This document shows, piece after piece, positions 31,196 through 40,577 of a stretch of DNA of 45,028 bases. The notes under the pieces were generated by a model. The model did not search any database, was not told where the DNA came from, and saw nothing but the letters and a program-made list of their open reading frames with translations. A program made the position numbers and the translations under genes. Where the stretch lies: the NCBI GenBank assembly GCA_017502285.1, contig JAFVVH010000059.1, forward strand, positions 1 through 45,028, written 5' to 3'. Each line of letters starts with the position of its first letter. Position 1 is the stretch's first letter. The stretch is from Oscillospiraceae bacterium. GTDB lineage: Bacteria; Bacillota; Clostridia; Oscillospirales; Oscillospiraceae.

Positions 31196-32377
31196 ATGAA
31201 AAATGAATGCTATTACGACGAGTTTGACCGCAAGGAAAATCTGGCCTTTGACTCCAAGGTGGTGCACGGCGGCATGGGCTGCGACCCCATCACCGGGGCG
31301 GTGAGCTTTCCCATCTTCCAGACAGCCACCTTCCGCCACCGGGCCTTTGGCATCTCCACGGGCTATGACTATACCCGGGTGCAGAACCCCACCCGGCAGG
31401 AGCTGGAGCGCACCATGGCCATTCTGGAGAATGGTCTGGAGGGCTTTGCTTTTTCCAGTGGCCAGGCGGCCAATATGGCGTTGTTTACCTGGCTGCCCAA
31501 CAACAGCCATGTGATCCTGTCCGACGACATTTACGGCGGCACCTTCCGCATCTGTGACGAGATCTTCTCCAAGTTCGGCTGCACCTTCTCCTGGGTGGAC
31601 CTGTCCGATCTGGAGGCGGTGCGCGCCGCCATCAAGCCCGAGACCAAGATGATCTATGCCGAGACACCCACCAACCCCATGATGAAGGTGGCGGACATTG
31701 CGGCGCTGGCTGAGATCGCCCACTCCATCGGTGCGCTGATGGTGGTGGACAACACCTTTATGACTCCCTATTTCCAGCGCCCGCTGGACCACGGTGCGGA
31801 CGTGGTGGTCCACAGCGGCACCAAGTATCTGGGCGGCCACAACGATACCATTGCCGGTATCGCCGTGGTCAAGAGTCAGGAGATGGCCGACTTCTTCCAT
31901 GCCCAGCTCAAGTCACACGGCAACGGCCTTGCCCCCATGGACTGCTGGCTGCTGCTGCGGGGCATCAAGACACTGGCCCTGCGCATGGAGCGGCACAACG
32001 AAAATGCCATGCAGGTGGCCCACTGGCTGAGAAACCACCCCAAGGTGAAGAAGGTCTATTTCACCGGCTTTGAGGACCACAAGGACTATGCCATCATGAC
32101 CAAGCAGACCACCGGCTTCTCCGGCATGATCTCCTTTGAGCTGGACTGTCTGGAGACGGCCATGAACCTGCTCAGCCGGGTGAAGATGATCCTGTTTGCC
32201 GAGAGCCTGGGCGGTGTGGAGACGCTGGTCACCTATCCCATGACCCAGACTCACGAGTCCATTCCTGCCGACGTGCGGGAGAAGCTGGGCATCAACGAGC
32301 GCTTTATCCGCATCTCTATCGGCATTGAGAATGTGAACGACATCATTGCCGATCTCGAGCAGGCGCTGAGCGACTGA
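31196..32377 (+). CDS. Cys/Met-metabolism PLP-dependent enzyme (trans-sulfuration/methionine gamma-lyase family)
   Basis: The 393-residue protein is a fold-type I PLP enzyme. PLP-binding Lys210 lies in HSGTKYLGGHND, and YDYTRVQNPT (57-66) holds the family Tyr/Arg residues for the partner subunit's cofactor. Members include cystathionine gamma-synthase, beta- and gamma-lyases, and methionine gamma-lyase; I cannot separate these by eye. CAGGAGG sets ATG 31196. The gene may run on into dapF 64 bases downstream. Confidence 0.88.
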   Translation: MKNECYYDEFDRKENLAFDSKVVHGGMGCDPITGAVSFPIFQTATFRHRAFGISTGYDYTRVQNPTRQELERTMAILENGLEGFAFSSGQAANMALFTWLPNNSHVILSDDIYGGTFRICDEIFSKFGCTFSWVDLSDLEAVRAAIKPETKMIYAETPTNPMMKVADIAALAEIAHSIGALMVVDNTFMTPYFQRPLDHGADVVVHSGTKYLGGHNDTIAGIAVVKSQEMADFFHAQLKSHGNGLAPMDCWLLLRGIKTLALRMERHNENAMQVAHWLRNHPKVKKVYFTGFEDHKDYAIMTKQTTGFSGMISFELDCLETAMNLLSRVKMILFAESLGGVETLVTYPMTQTHESIPADVREKLGINERFIRISIGIENVNDIIADLEQALSD

Positions 32378-32441
32378 GCCGTCGTGAGCCGCGCGTCGGG
32401 AGCAGGCGAAGCGTGACAAGATTGCATAAGGGGAAAGGCGC

Positions 32442-33290
32442 ATGGACTTGAAATTTACCAAAATGCAGGCCTACGGCAACGACTATGTGTATATCAATGC
32501 CGTGGACCAGAAGATCGACGACCCCAACGCCCTGGCCCGCCGGGTCAGCGAGCGGCACTTCGGTATCGGTTCGGACGGACTGGTGCTGGTGTGCCCCTCG
32601 GAGCGTGGGGAGTTCCGCATGCGCATGTTCAACCCCGACGGCACCGAGGGAGAGATGTGCGGCAATGCCCTGCGCTCCCTGTCCAAGTACGTCTACGATC
32701 ATGGCATGACGGACAAGACCGAGTTTGAGATCGAGACGCTGGGCGGCATGCAGCACATCTGGCTGGATGTGAAGGACGGCAAGGCAGTCAACATCACCGC
32801 CGACATCGGCCAGCCCCGGCTGGACACCAAAATCATTCCGGTCAACACCGACCTGCCGGAGTTTATCGACCAGCCGGTGGACATTTTGGACCGCACATTC
32901 CATATTACCGCCGTGTCCTGGGGCAACCCTCACTGCGTCATGTTCATCGAAGATACTGCTTCTTTTGACGTGGCCAAATACGGCCCGGTCATTGAGCATC
33001 ACACCGCCCTGTTTCCCAACAAGACCAACGTGACCTTTGCCCAGGTGGTTTCCCGGGACTATATTAAGATCCGGGAGTGGGAGCGAGGCACAGGAGAGAC
33101 CATCGGCTGCGGCACGGGCTGCTGTACCGCCGCGGTGGCGGCGGCCCTGCTGGGCTACTGCGACCGAAAGGTGACGGTGGAGCAGATCGGCGGCAACCTG
33201 TACGTAGATTGGCGGCAGGAGGACGGCCGTGTGCGCATGACCGGCCCGTCCCACACCGTGTTTGAGGGAGTTTTGTTTGATGAGACTTGA
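32442..33290 (+). CDS. dapF: Diaminopimelate epimerase
   Basis: The 282-residue protein interconverts LL- and meso-diaminopimelate for lysine and peptidoglycan synthesis. The two catalytic cysteines are present: Cys73 in EMCGNALR and Cys223 in GETIGCGTG. The usual QAC before the second motif reads IGC here. AAGGGGAAAGG precedes ATG 32442. Its end overlaps murE by 11 bases, so the two are translationally coupled. This links diaminopimelate supply to its use in the cell wall. Confidence 0.96.
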   Translation: MDLKFTKMQAYGNDYVYINAVDQKIDDPNALARRVSERHFGIGSDGLVLVCPSERGEFRMRMFNPDGTEGEMCGNALRSLSKYVYDHGMTDKTEFEIETLGGMQHIWLDVKDGKAVNITADIGQPRLDTKIIPVNTDLPEFIDQPVDILDRTFHITAVSWGNPHCVMFIEDTASFDVAKYGPVIEHHTALFPNKTNVTFAQVVSRDYIKIREWERGTGETIGCGTGCCTAAVAAALLGYCDRKVTVEQIGGNLYVDWRQEDGRVRMTGPSHTVFEGVLFDET

Positions 33291-34734
33291 CAAGCTGCTG
33301 GAAAAACTGGATTACATATTGGATGCGGGCGACCTCCATGTGGAGGTCGCTTCGCTGGAATATGACTCCCGCAAGGTGGGCAAGGGAAGCCTGTTCGTCT
33401 GTCTGACGGGCTTTCGCACCGATGGGCATGCGTACATTGATGCCGCCGTGCAGGCGGGCGCCGTGGCCCTTGTGGTGGAGCGGGAGGTGAATGCGCCCGA
33501 GGGAGTGGCCGTCATCCGTGTCAAGGACAGCCGGTATGCGCTGGCCCTGCTGGCCGCGGCATGGTTTGACCACCCGGCTGAAAAGATGATCGTCATCGGA
33601 CTGACCGGTACCAAGGGCAAGACCACCACCGCCCACATGGTCAAATCCATTCTGGAGGCGGCGGGACACAAGGTGGGCATGATCGGCACAGTAGGCGCGG
33701 TCATCGGCAGTGAGCTGCTCAAGACCAAAAACACCACCCCCGAGTCCTATGAGCTGCATTCCTTGTTTGCCCGGATGGTGGAGGAGGGCTGCACCCATGT
33801 GGTCATGGAGGCATCCTCTCAGGGCTTCAAGCTCCACCGTACGGCGGGTATTTTGTTTGATGTGGGTGTGTTCCTGAACCTGTCCCCCGACCACATCGGG
33901 GATGGAGAGCATGCCAGCTTTGAGGAATATCGGGACTGCAAGAGCATGCTCTTTAACCAGAGCAAAAAGGGCCTTGTGAATGTGGATGACCAGCATTGGC
34001 AGGCGGTCACCGCAAAAGCGGACTGCCCCCTGACCACCATGTCCATGGCCGGCACAGCCGACTACATGGCAGGGAGCGTGAAGGAACTGCGCAGAAAGGG
34101 CTTTCTGGGCAGCGAGTTTACTCTGTCCGGGGCGCTGGAGGGTGTGTTCCTGCTGAATATGCCCGGCAGTTTTAATGTGGCCAATGCTCTTGCCGCCCTT
34201 GCTGCCGCCCACATGGTGGGGGTGGCAGCGCCTGCCATTGCAAAGGGACTGGAGTCGGTGTATGTAAAGGGCCGTACCCAGGTGCTGGACACGCCCGGCC
34301 ACTATACTCTGCTGATTGACTATGCCCACAATGCCGTCAGCATGGAGAACCTGCTGACCATGCTTCGGTCCTACAACCCCGGACGGCTCATCTGTCTGTT
34401 CGGCGGCGGCGGAAACCGGGCCCGCGCCCGGCGCTGGGATATGGGGGAGATCAGCGGAAAGTATGCCGACCTGACGGTGCTCACCATGGACAATCCCCGG
34501 GACGAGGAAGTGGAGTCCATCAACGAGGACATTAAGACCGGCCTTGCCAAGCACGACGGCAAGTACATCTCCATCCCCGACCGGGGCGATGCCATCCGCT
34601 GGGTCATGGACAATGCCAAGGACGGCGACATCATCGCTCTGATCGGCAAGGGCCATGAGGAGTATCAGGAGATCAAGGGTGTCAAGCACTTCTTCTCTGA
34701 GGAGCAGGTGGTGCGGGAGCATCTTGCTAAGTAA
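33280..34734 (+). CDS. murE: UDP-N-acetylmuramoyl-tripeptide synthetase (MurE ligase)
   Basis: The 484-residue Mur ligase has the ATP loop GTKGKTT at 110-116, LSPDH near 201-205 and a C-terminal DNPR at 404-407, the motif typical of meso-diaminopimelate-adding MurE. It adds diaminopimelate to UDP-MurNAc-Ala-Glu in the cytoplasm. The frame is open from 33262; ATG 33280 with GAGGGAG upstream starts MRLDKLLEKL and overlaps dapF. The dapF-murE overlap fits coupled production. The isolated location outside a dcw cluster is worth noting, as a second murE may exist. Confidence 0.93.
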   Translation: MRLDKLLEKLDYILDAGDLHVEVASLEYDSRKVGKGSLFVCLTGFRTDGHAYIDAAVQAGAVALVVEREVNAPEGVAVIRVKDSRYALALLAAAWFDHPAEKMIVIGLTGTKGKTTTAHMVKSILEAAGHKVGMIGTVGAVIGSELLKTKNTTPESYELHSLFARMVEEGCTHVVMEASSQGFKLHRTAGILFDVGVFLNLSPDHIGDGEHASFEEYRDCKSMLFNQSKKGLVNVDDQHWQAVTAKADCPLTTMSMAGTADYMAGSVKELRRKGFLGSEFTLSGALEGVFLLNMPGSFNVANALAALAAAHMVGVAAPAIAKGLESVYVKGRTQVLDTPGHYTLLIDYAHNAVSMENLLTMLRSYNPGRLICLFGGGGNRARARRWDMGEISGKYADLTVLTMDNPRDEEVESINEDIKTGLAKHDGKYISIPDRGDAIRWVMDNAKDGDIIALIGKGHEEYQEIKGVKHFFSEEQVVREHLAK

Positions 34735-34743
34735 AGGGCATAG

Positions 34744-34783
34744 AAAAGGAGCGCATCCATATGGATGCGCTCCTTTTTGTTTT
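34744..34783. terminator. Bidirectional terminator after murE
   Basis: A long perfect palindrome (34744-34777) centred on CCATATGG with A-run and T-run ends, between murE and the convergent ABC permease. Confidence 0.92.
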
Positions 34784-34785
34784 GG

Positions 34786-35784
34786 TCAGCGTTCCTCGCG
34801 GAAGTAGTTCAGACCCAGTGCAGCAGGCAGGCCGGAACCTTCGCGCTTGCGCACGGAGGTGACCACCAGCACGATGGCGGTGATGATGAAGGGCAGAGCC
34901 TGATACAGCTGGGTGGGGACGGCGGCCAGCCAGCCCAGTGTCTCCGGGAAGGCCACCGCAAGGCTGGAGCCGGATACGCGCAGGGTGTTGAAAAAGCCGA
35001 ACACGAAGGTGCCCAGAATGGCCATGATGGGATTCCAGTTGGCGAAGATGACCAGCGCCACGGCGATCCAGCCGTAGCCGTTGATCCAGCAGGCGCTGGA
35101 GAAGGAGCCGGACATGTTCAGGCCCATGTAGTAGCCACCAATGCCCATGATGCCGCAGCCAAGGCAGATGTGCAGATACTTGGTGCGCTTGACATTGATA
35201 CCTACGCTGTCGGCAGAGCCGGGGTTTTCGCCCACAGCACGCAGGCGCAGACCGGGGGTGGTTCGGTTCAGGTAGTACCACATGCACAGGGCGATGACGA
35301 TGCCCAGATAGACCAGAATGTTGTGAGAGAACAGGCCCTTGCCCACCACGGGGATCTGGGACAGGCCGGGGATGGCGATGTCGGCAAAGCCGTTTTTGAT
35401 GCTGGAGTAGTCGCTCATAATAGGCCAGCGCACGGCCTTGATGGCATTGCCCACAAAGAAATACATGCCAAGACCAAAGGTGGTCAGGGTCAGGCCGGTG
35501 ATATTCTGGTTGGCCTGCAGGCTGACGGTGAGGGCGGCGAACAGCAGGCCCATCAGCGCGCCCATGGCGAAGGCGGTAAGGATGCCCACCAGCATGCTGT
35601 TGGTGTAACAGCCCACGATGTAGCCGAAGATGGCACCCACGGCCATAATGCCTTCCACACCCAGATTCAGACTGCCGGACTTTTCCACCACGATCTCGCC
35701 CACGGTGCCGTAAAGCAGGGGGATGTTATAGACCACAATGTTGTGGATAAAGGTGGTAATGACACCCAGCTTATCCATTTCCAT
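34786..35784 (-). CDS. ABC transporter permease (nucleoside importer, second subunit)
   Basis: The 332-residue membrane protein belongs to the BPD_transp_2 (RbsC/YufQ-type) permeases: EIVVEKSGSLNLGVEGIMAVGA near residues 30-50 and GIAVALVIFANWNPIMA-like segments. The start ATG 35784 overlaps the upstream permease stop in TAATG, showing coupling. It is the last gene of the Bmp transporter operon. It should form the translocation pore with the other permease. Confidence 0.92.
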   Translation of the reverse strand: MEMDKLGVITTFIHNIVVYNIPLLYGTVGEIVVEKSGSLNLGVEGIMAVGAIFGYIVGCYTNSMLVGILTAFAMGALMGLLFAALTVSLQANQNITGLTLTTFGLGMYFFVGNAIKAVRWPIMSDYSSIKNGFADIAIPGLSQIPVVGKGLFSHNILVYLGIVIALCMWYYLNRTTPGLRLRAVGENPGSADSVGINVKRTKYLHICLGCGIMGIGGYYMGLNMSGSFSSACWINGYGWIAVALVIFANWNPIMAILGTFVFGFFNTLRVSGSSLAVAFPETLGWLAAVPTQLYQALPFIITAIVLVVTSVRKREGSGLPAALGLNYFREER

Positions 35785-36887
35785 TACTGTTTGCCCCCCT
35801 TCTTGTTGCGTACCACACGGAAGCGGATGAAGAATTCCGCCGTGAACACCAGAAACAGGATCACGCCCTGCAGCATATTGGCGAAGCTGGAATCCACCTT
35901 GGAGAAGGTGGCGGCAGCGGCCACAGAGCCGTAGTGCAGCATGGAGATCAGGGCGGACACCACAAAGATCACGGCGGTGTTCAGCTGGGAAAGCCATGCC
36001 ACGATGATGCCCGTCCAGCCCACATCGTCGGTGATGGCGGTGGACAGCACACCGGCGGTGCCAACCTTGAAGGCGGCGGCCAGACCGATGAGACAGGCGG
36101 ACAGGAACACGGTGCGAAGGACAATGGCATTCACTTTCATGCCCGCATAATGGGCGGTGCCGGCACTGTCGCCAACCACGCTGATCTCATAACCATGCTT
36201 GGTGTACTTCAGATAGACGAAAACCAGCGTGCCCACAAGGAAGGTGAGGATCACGCAAATGTTCAGACCGAATTTGCCGAACATGATCTTGGGGAAGGAG
36301 GCAAGGTCGGCGAAGCTCTGGAACACAGGGCGGGCGGACTGTTCCTGCAGGAAGAAGTTCCAGTCGGCCTTGCGGTCGCCCAGAAACATCAGCACATACA
36401 GAGCCACGTAGTTGAGCATCAGGGTCATCAGTGTCTCGTTGGTGCCGAATTTGACCTTGAGCACCGCGACGAACGCGCCGTAGATGCCGGCGGCCAGCAT
36501 GGCGGCCAGACACATGAGGATCAGGGTGATGGCGCTTGGCAGGACGGGGCCCAGCTTCAGGGCCACCGTAGCCGCGGCGATAGAGCCCATAATGAATTGG
36601 CCTTCGCCGCCGATGTTCCAAAAGCGCATCTTAAAGGCCAGAGACAGTGCCACCGAGGTCAGGGCAAGGGGGACAAAGACCTTCAGGTAGTTTTCAAAGG
36701 CCTTATAGGCGATCTTGTTGCCGACCATGCCCATGGTGAACATGCGACTGTAATAGGCCAGCGGGTCCACGCCCATGGCCAGCAGGAGCACACCGCCCAG
36801 TACAAGGGCGGCCAGCACGGCGATCACATATAAAAGGGCCTTTTTCCACAGGGGGCAGGAGTCTCGCTTTACGATATGAAAGCCCAT
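35784..36887 (-). CDS. ABC transporter permease (nucleoside importer, first subunit)
   Basis: The 367-residue permease of the YufP/RbsC type has about eight to ten membrane spans, with GGEGQFIMGSIAAATVAL and LMTLMLNYVALYVLMF as family landmarks. It starts at ATG 36887 two bases past the ATPase stop. It works with the ATPase upstream and the second permease downstream as one importer, probably for purine nucleosides given the Bmp lipoprotein and xpt. Confidence 0.92.
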   Translation of the reverse strand: MGFHIVKRDSCPLWKKALLYVIAVLAALVLGGVLLLAMGVDPLAYYSRMFTMGMVGNKIAYKAFENYLKVFVPLALTSVALSLAFKMRFWNIGGEGQFIMGSIAAATVALKLGPVLPSAITLILMCLAAMLAAGIYGAFVAVLKVKFGTNETLMTLMLNYVALYVLMFLGDRKADWNFFLQEQSARPVFQSFADLASFPKIMFGKFGLNICVILTFLVGTLVFVYLKYTKHGYEISVVGDSAGTAHYAGMKVNAIVLRTVFLSACLIGLAAAFKVGTAGVLSTAITDDVGWTGIIVAWLSQLNTAVIFVVSALISMLHYGSVAAAATFSKVDSSFANMLQGVILFLVFTAEFFIRFRVVRNKKGGKQ

Positions 36888-36888
36888 G

Positions 36889-38490
36889 TCAGTTCTCCCC
36901 CTCCTCTTGCGCTGATTTCAGCTGTTCTTCCGTAATGTTGGTATCCCGGGCGATGCCGGCGGGCTTGTCCTCGTACTTGTCGGTCAGGTCCAGCGCGCCC
37001 GTCATCATCAGACCCAGTTCTTCCTTGGTGGTCTTGTGGGCATGGACCACACCCATGACCCGGCCGTGACACAGCACCATGATCTTATCGCACAGGGCCA
37101 GCATCACGTCCAGGTCCTCGCCCACGAACAGGATTCCTACACCGTCCTGCTTCTGCTGGTTGAGGATGTCGTAGATGGCATAGGAGGAGTTGATGTCCAG
37201 TCCCCGCACAGGATAGGCGGTGACGATGACGTTGGGGCCGGCCTTGATCTCCCGGCCCAGCAGGACCTTCTGCACGTTGCCGCCGGACAGTCTGCGCACC
37301 GGGGTCTCGGTGGAGGGGGTGACCACCTCCAGCTCCTCAATGACCCGCTGGGCGTCCTCCCGACCGGACTTGCGGTCCACAAAGGGGCCCTTGGGGGCGG
37401 CATAATTCTTCAGGATCATATTGTCCGTAATGGACAGAGAGGGGGCAAGGCCCATGCCCAGCCTGTCCTCCGGGATGAAGGACATGGAGATGCCCTTTTC
37501 CAGAATAGCCTTGGGGGGCAGGCCCACAATGTTGTCGCCCTTGTGGATCATCAGGCCCGACTGGATGGGGCGCAGGCCGGCGATGGCCTCGCACAGCTCC
37601 TTCTGACCACAGCCGGCGATGCCGGCAACACCAAGGATCTCGCCGCCGCGGATGTAGAAGTTTACCTTGTCAATAGCCACGGCGCCCTCGTCGTTTTTAA
37701 TGGTCAGGTCCCGGATCTCCAGCAGGGGGCGGGTCTTTTCCACCACGGGCCGGTCAATGTTCAGGTCGATCTTGCGGCCCACCATCCACTCGGTCAGCTC
37801 CTGCTCGTTGGTTTCGGCAGTGTTGACGGTGGTGATATACTCGCCCTTGCGCAGAATGGCCACACGGTCGGAGATGTCCATGACCTCGTTGAGCTTGTGG
37901 GTGATGATGATGATGGAGTGGCCCTCCTCCTTCATGCGGCGCAGGACGGCGAACAGCTTGTCGATCTCCTGCACGGTGAGCACGGCGGTGGGCTCGTCCA
38001 GAATGATGACCTTGGCGCCGTAGTACAGCACCTTGATGATCTCCAGCGTCTGCTTTTCCGACACGGACATGTTACGGACCTTTTTCCGGGGGTCAAGGTC
38101 GAAACCGAACTTTTTGGCCATGGCCTCGATCTCATCGTAACGATCGCCCTTCAGGGCGAAGCCGGACTTCTCCCGGCCCATCCAGATGTTGTCGGCGGCG
38201 GAGAACACGTCCACCAGCTTGAAGTGCTGGTGGACCATGCCGATGCCCAGCTTTTTGGAGTCCTCCGGGGAGCTGATGGTCACCGGCTTGCCGTCCACAA
38301 GGATCTGGCCGGCATCCGGGGCATAGATGCCCGAGAGCATGTTCATCAACGTGGTCTTGCCCGAGCCGTTTTCACCCAGCAGGGACAGGATCTCGCCCTG
38401 GCGCAGATTCAGGTTGATGTTGTTGTTTGCCACCACACTGCCAAAGGTTTTGGTGATGCCCCGCATCTCAATGGCATACTGTTCCGGCAT
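36889..38490 (-). CDS. Double ABC ATPase of a nucleoside/sugar importer (YufO/RbsA type)
   Basis: The 533-residue protein has two ABC domains. The first has Walker A GENGSGKTT (39-47), signature MSVSEKQ and Walker B VIILDEPTAVL. The second has GCGQKE in place of a full Walker A, signature LSGGNVQK and IVTAYPVRGLD in place of a standard Walker B; a degenerate second site is typical of this family. ATG 38490 is chosen over 38529 because AAAGGAT precedes it. It follows a hairpin after bmpA. Confidence 0.93.
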   Translation of the reverse strand: MPEQYAIEMRGITKTFGSVVANNNINLNLRQGEILSLLGENGSGKTTLMNMLSGIYAPDAGQILVDGKPVTISSPEDSKKLGIGMVHQHFKLVDVFSAADNIWMGREKSGFALKGDRYDEIEAMAKKFGFDLDPRKKVRNMSVSEKQTLEIIKVLYYGAKVIILDEPTAVLTVQEIDKLFAVLRRMKEEGHSIIIITHKLNEVMDISDRVAILRKGEYITTVNTAETNEQELTEWMVGRKIDLNIDRPVVEKTRPLLEIRDLTIKNDEGAVAIDKVNFYIRGGEILGVAGIAGCGQKELCEAIAGLRPIQSGLMIHKGDNIVGLPPKAILEKGISMSFIPEDRLGMGLAPSLSITDNMILKNYAAPKGPFVDRKSGREDAQRVIEELEVVTPSTETPVRRLSGGNVQKVLLGREIKAGPNVIVTAYPVRGLDINSSYAIYDILNQQKQDGVGILFVGEDLDVMLALCDKIMVLCHGRVMGVVHAHKTTKEELGLMMTGALDLTDKYEDKPAGIARDTNITEEQLKSAQEEGEN

Positions 38491-38530
38491 ATGGATCACA
38501 TCCTTTTTGCAAGATGGGATAAAAGACACG

Positions 38531-38560
38531 AGATAGAAGACAAGGGCTTGTCCGCTATCT
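38531..38560. repeat. Nested inverted repeat before the ABC ATPase
   Basis: AGATAG/CTATCT surround GACAAG/CTTGTC with 2-base internal loops and a GG centre. It lies between the bmpA hairpin and the ATPase start and could modulate read-through. Confidence 0.55.
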
Positions 38561-38577
38561 CCTGTCTCTTATAGCAA

Positions 38578-38610
38578 ACCCCGGGCCGGCCGCGAGGGTC
38601 GGCCCGGGGT
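38578..38610 (-). terminator. GC-rich hairpin after bmpA (attenuator)
   Basis: An 11-bp stem (38578-38588 with 38600-38610) lies between bmpA and the ATPase gene. No strong U-run follows, so it probably lowers read-through and gives more binding protein than transporter. Confidence 0.6.
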
Positions 38611-38637
38611 CACGGGTCTTATGCAGGAGAGTGTAAC

Positions 38638-39852
38638 TTACACTTCCTCAACGCCGGCCACCAGATAGTTCATGGTGCCGGTGATCACGCCGTCCTCAAC
38701 AGAGGGACCGCCGGCAGCAACGATCTCGTTGCCGGCATTGTCCACCAGAGCGGCGTCAGCGGAGGTGACGGTGCCGTCAGCAGCGATAGACAGCTTCACG
38801 CCGGAGAACACGTCCCACTCGCCGTTGACGATCATGGCCTTGACAGCCTCGATAGCCTTGTCGGTGTTGGCGGCGCAGTTCTCGGTCAGGGGGGAGGCGT
38901 CAACAAAGCCTTCCTTCAGACCGCCGTAGTAAGCGGAGCCACCCATCTTCTCAACGAACTTGGAGGCATCGCCGGCGCAGTCCATGGCGGCCTGCATGGC
39001 GGTGGCATAGTACACATTCCAGTTCCAGATGGCGGCGGTCAGGTGAGCGGCGGGAGCGTCAGCGGTCATGTCGGAGTTGTAGCCGCAGCCGAACACGCCG
39101 GCGTTCTGAGCGGCGATCTGGGGCTGAGCGGAGTCACAGTGCTGGGAGATGACACCGCAGTTGAAGGTGTTGATCAGCTCCTCGGCATAGGCCTTCTCGT
39201 TGACCTCGTCAGCCCAGGCGCCCAGGTTCTTCACGTAGACCTTGGCGTTGGGGTTGGCGGCCTGCACACCCAGAGCGAAGCCGTTGATACCGGAAGCGGT
39301 CTCGGCATAAGCGGTGGTGTAGGCGGCGACATAGCCCACGTTGTTGTTGCCGGTCTCCAGGCTCTTCAGACCGGCGGCGATGCCGGCCAGGTAGCGGGCC
39401 TGATAGGCACGGCCGAAGTAGTTGTTGAAGTTGGTCTCGTTGCTCTTGTAGCCGGTGCCGTGAGAGAAGATGACATCGGGATACAGGCCGGCGGCCTCTT
39501 CCATGGCGTCGATGTAGCCGAAGGAGATGCCGAAGATGATGTCGGCACCCTGACCAACCAGAGTGTCAACGGCGGCCAGAACCTGCTGCTTGTCCTCGGG
39601 GACCTCGTCCACGATGACCAGCTGGGTCTCGGGATTCAGGCCCAGATCCTTCATGCCGCCCACGATACCGCTGTGATGGGCAAAGGTGTAGCCGGCGGTG
39701 TCGTTCTTGCTGTTGATGTAGATGGCACCGACCTTCAGCTCAGCAACCTCGGGCTGAGAGGCGGAACCGCTGGTGGAAGGGGCCTCGTTGCCGCAGGCAG
39801 CCAGGGACAGGGTCATAGCCAGAGCCATGACCAGCGCGAGAAACTTCTTCAT
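38638..39852 (-). CDS. BMP-family nucleoside-binding lipoprotein
   Basis: The 404-residue protein starts with a lipoprotein signal ending in the lipobox LAAC (Cys20), then GNEAPSTSGSASQ. The mature part is a Bmp/PnrA-type binding protein (VGAIYINSKNDTAGYTFAHHSGI and AAGLYPDVIFSHGTG). PnrA relatives bind purine nucleosides. AAGGAGG precedes ATG 39852. It starts 60 bases after xpt, and it leads the ABC genes, so the locus looks dedicated to purine/nucleoside uptake and salvage. Confidence 0.93.
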   Translation of the reverse strand: MKKFLALVMALAMTLSLAACGNEAPSTSGSASQPEVAELKVGAIYINSKNDTAGYTFAHHSGIVGGMKDLGLNPETQLVIVDEVPEDKQQVLAAVDTLVGQGADIIFGISFGYIDAMEEAAGLYPDVIFSHGTGYKSNETNFNNYFGRAYQARYLAGIAAGLKSLETGNNNVGYVAAYTTAYAETASGINGFALGVQAANPNAKVYVKNLGAWADEVNEKAYAEELINTFNCGVISQHCDSAQPQIAAQNAGVFGCGYNSDMTADAPAAHLTAAIWNWNVYYATAMQAAMDCAGDASKFVEKMGGSAYYGGLKEGFVDASPLTENCAANTDKAIEAVKAMIVNGEWDVFSGVKLSIAADGTVTSADAALVDNAGNEIVAAGGPSVEDGVITGTMNYLVAGVEEV

Positions 39853-39912
39853 GTTGGAACGTCCTCCTTAGTGATTTGTTTCACTTTATTTATTAAAAAT
39901 GGCGCACCATTT

Positions 39913-40488
39913 CTAATCCACAAATGTAATGCCGTCCGTCTCGCTCATGGCAGATACACGGGCCAGCGACTCTACCCGCATGCCTTCCCCGCGCAGGTTG
40001 TCTCCGCCGGGCTGGAAGGCTTTTTCGATGACGATGCCCGCGCCCACAAGCTCGGCCCCGGAATCGCGCACCAGCTTGGCAAGGCCGCGCAGGGCCTCTC
40101 CATTGGCGAGAAAGTCGTCAATGAGCAGGATCTTGTCGCCAGGGTTGAGGTATTCCTTGGACACCACCACATCGTACACCTTGCCGTGGGTAAATGACTC
40201 CACCTTGGCGGTGTAGACGTCGGGGGAGATGTTCCGGGACTGGGACTTCTTGGCGAAGACCACCGGACAATGGAAGTGCCGGGCGGCCAGGCAGGCGATG
40301 CCGATGCCGGAGGCCTCGATGGTCAGGATTTTGTTGATTTCGCAGTCGGCAAAGCGACGCTTGAACTCCGCGCCAATGGCATCGAACAAGTCCACATCCA
40401 TCTGGTGGTTGAGAAAGCTGTCCACCTTGAGCACCTCGGTGCCCCGGATCTTGCCATCCTTGCGGATGCGTTCCTTGAGCAGTTCCAT
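39913..40488 (-). CDS. xpt: Xanthine phosphoribosyltransferase
   Basis: The 191-residue protein matches B. subtilis Xpt in length and sequence (VLKVDSFLNHQMDVDLF at 19-35). The PRPP motif ILLIDDFLANGEA is at 120-132. It converts xanthine and PRPP to XMP. ATG 40488 with GAGGGAG upstream is preferred over the open frame to 40539. It is the first gene of the nucleoside transport operon, which ties uptake to salvage. No purine riboswitch is visible in the short leader. Confidence 0.96.
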   Translation of the reverse strand: MELLKERIRKDGKIRGTEVLKVDSFLNHQMDVDLFDAIGAEFKRRFADCEINKILTIEASGIGIACLAARHFHCPVVFAKKSQSRNISPDVYTAKVESFTHGKVYDVVVSKEYLNPGDKILLIDDFLANGEALRGLAKLVRDSGAELVGAGIVIEKAFQPGGDNLRGEGMRVESLARVSAMSETDGITFVD

Positions 40489-40520
40489 CCGGCTACCCTC
40501 CCTCAGAAAAATACAGGTCC

Positions 40521-40549
40521 ATTTTACTCCAAAAAACAAAGGACTGCAA
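40521..40549 (-). promoter_or_regulatory. Promoter of the xpt-bmp operon
   Basis: On the minus strand TTGCAG (40549-40544), 17 bases and TAAAAT (40526-40521), 33 bp before the xpt start. The short leader leaves no room for a riboswitch. Confidence 0.75.
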
Positions 40550-40577
40550 CGGATTTTGGAAAATTTTGCGGGAATTT

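Noticed and set aside
32378-32441. A small gene between the PLP enzyme and dapF
   Set aside because: The gap is 64 bases and has no start codon with a ribosome site other than that of dapF.
40489-40577. Purine riboswitch before xpt
   Set aside because: The conserved purine-aptamer core is not visible and the predicted transcript start leaves only about 30 nt of leader.
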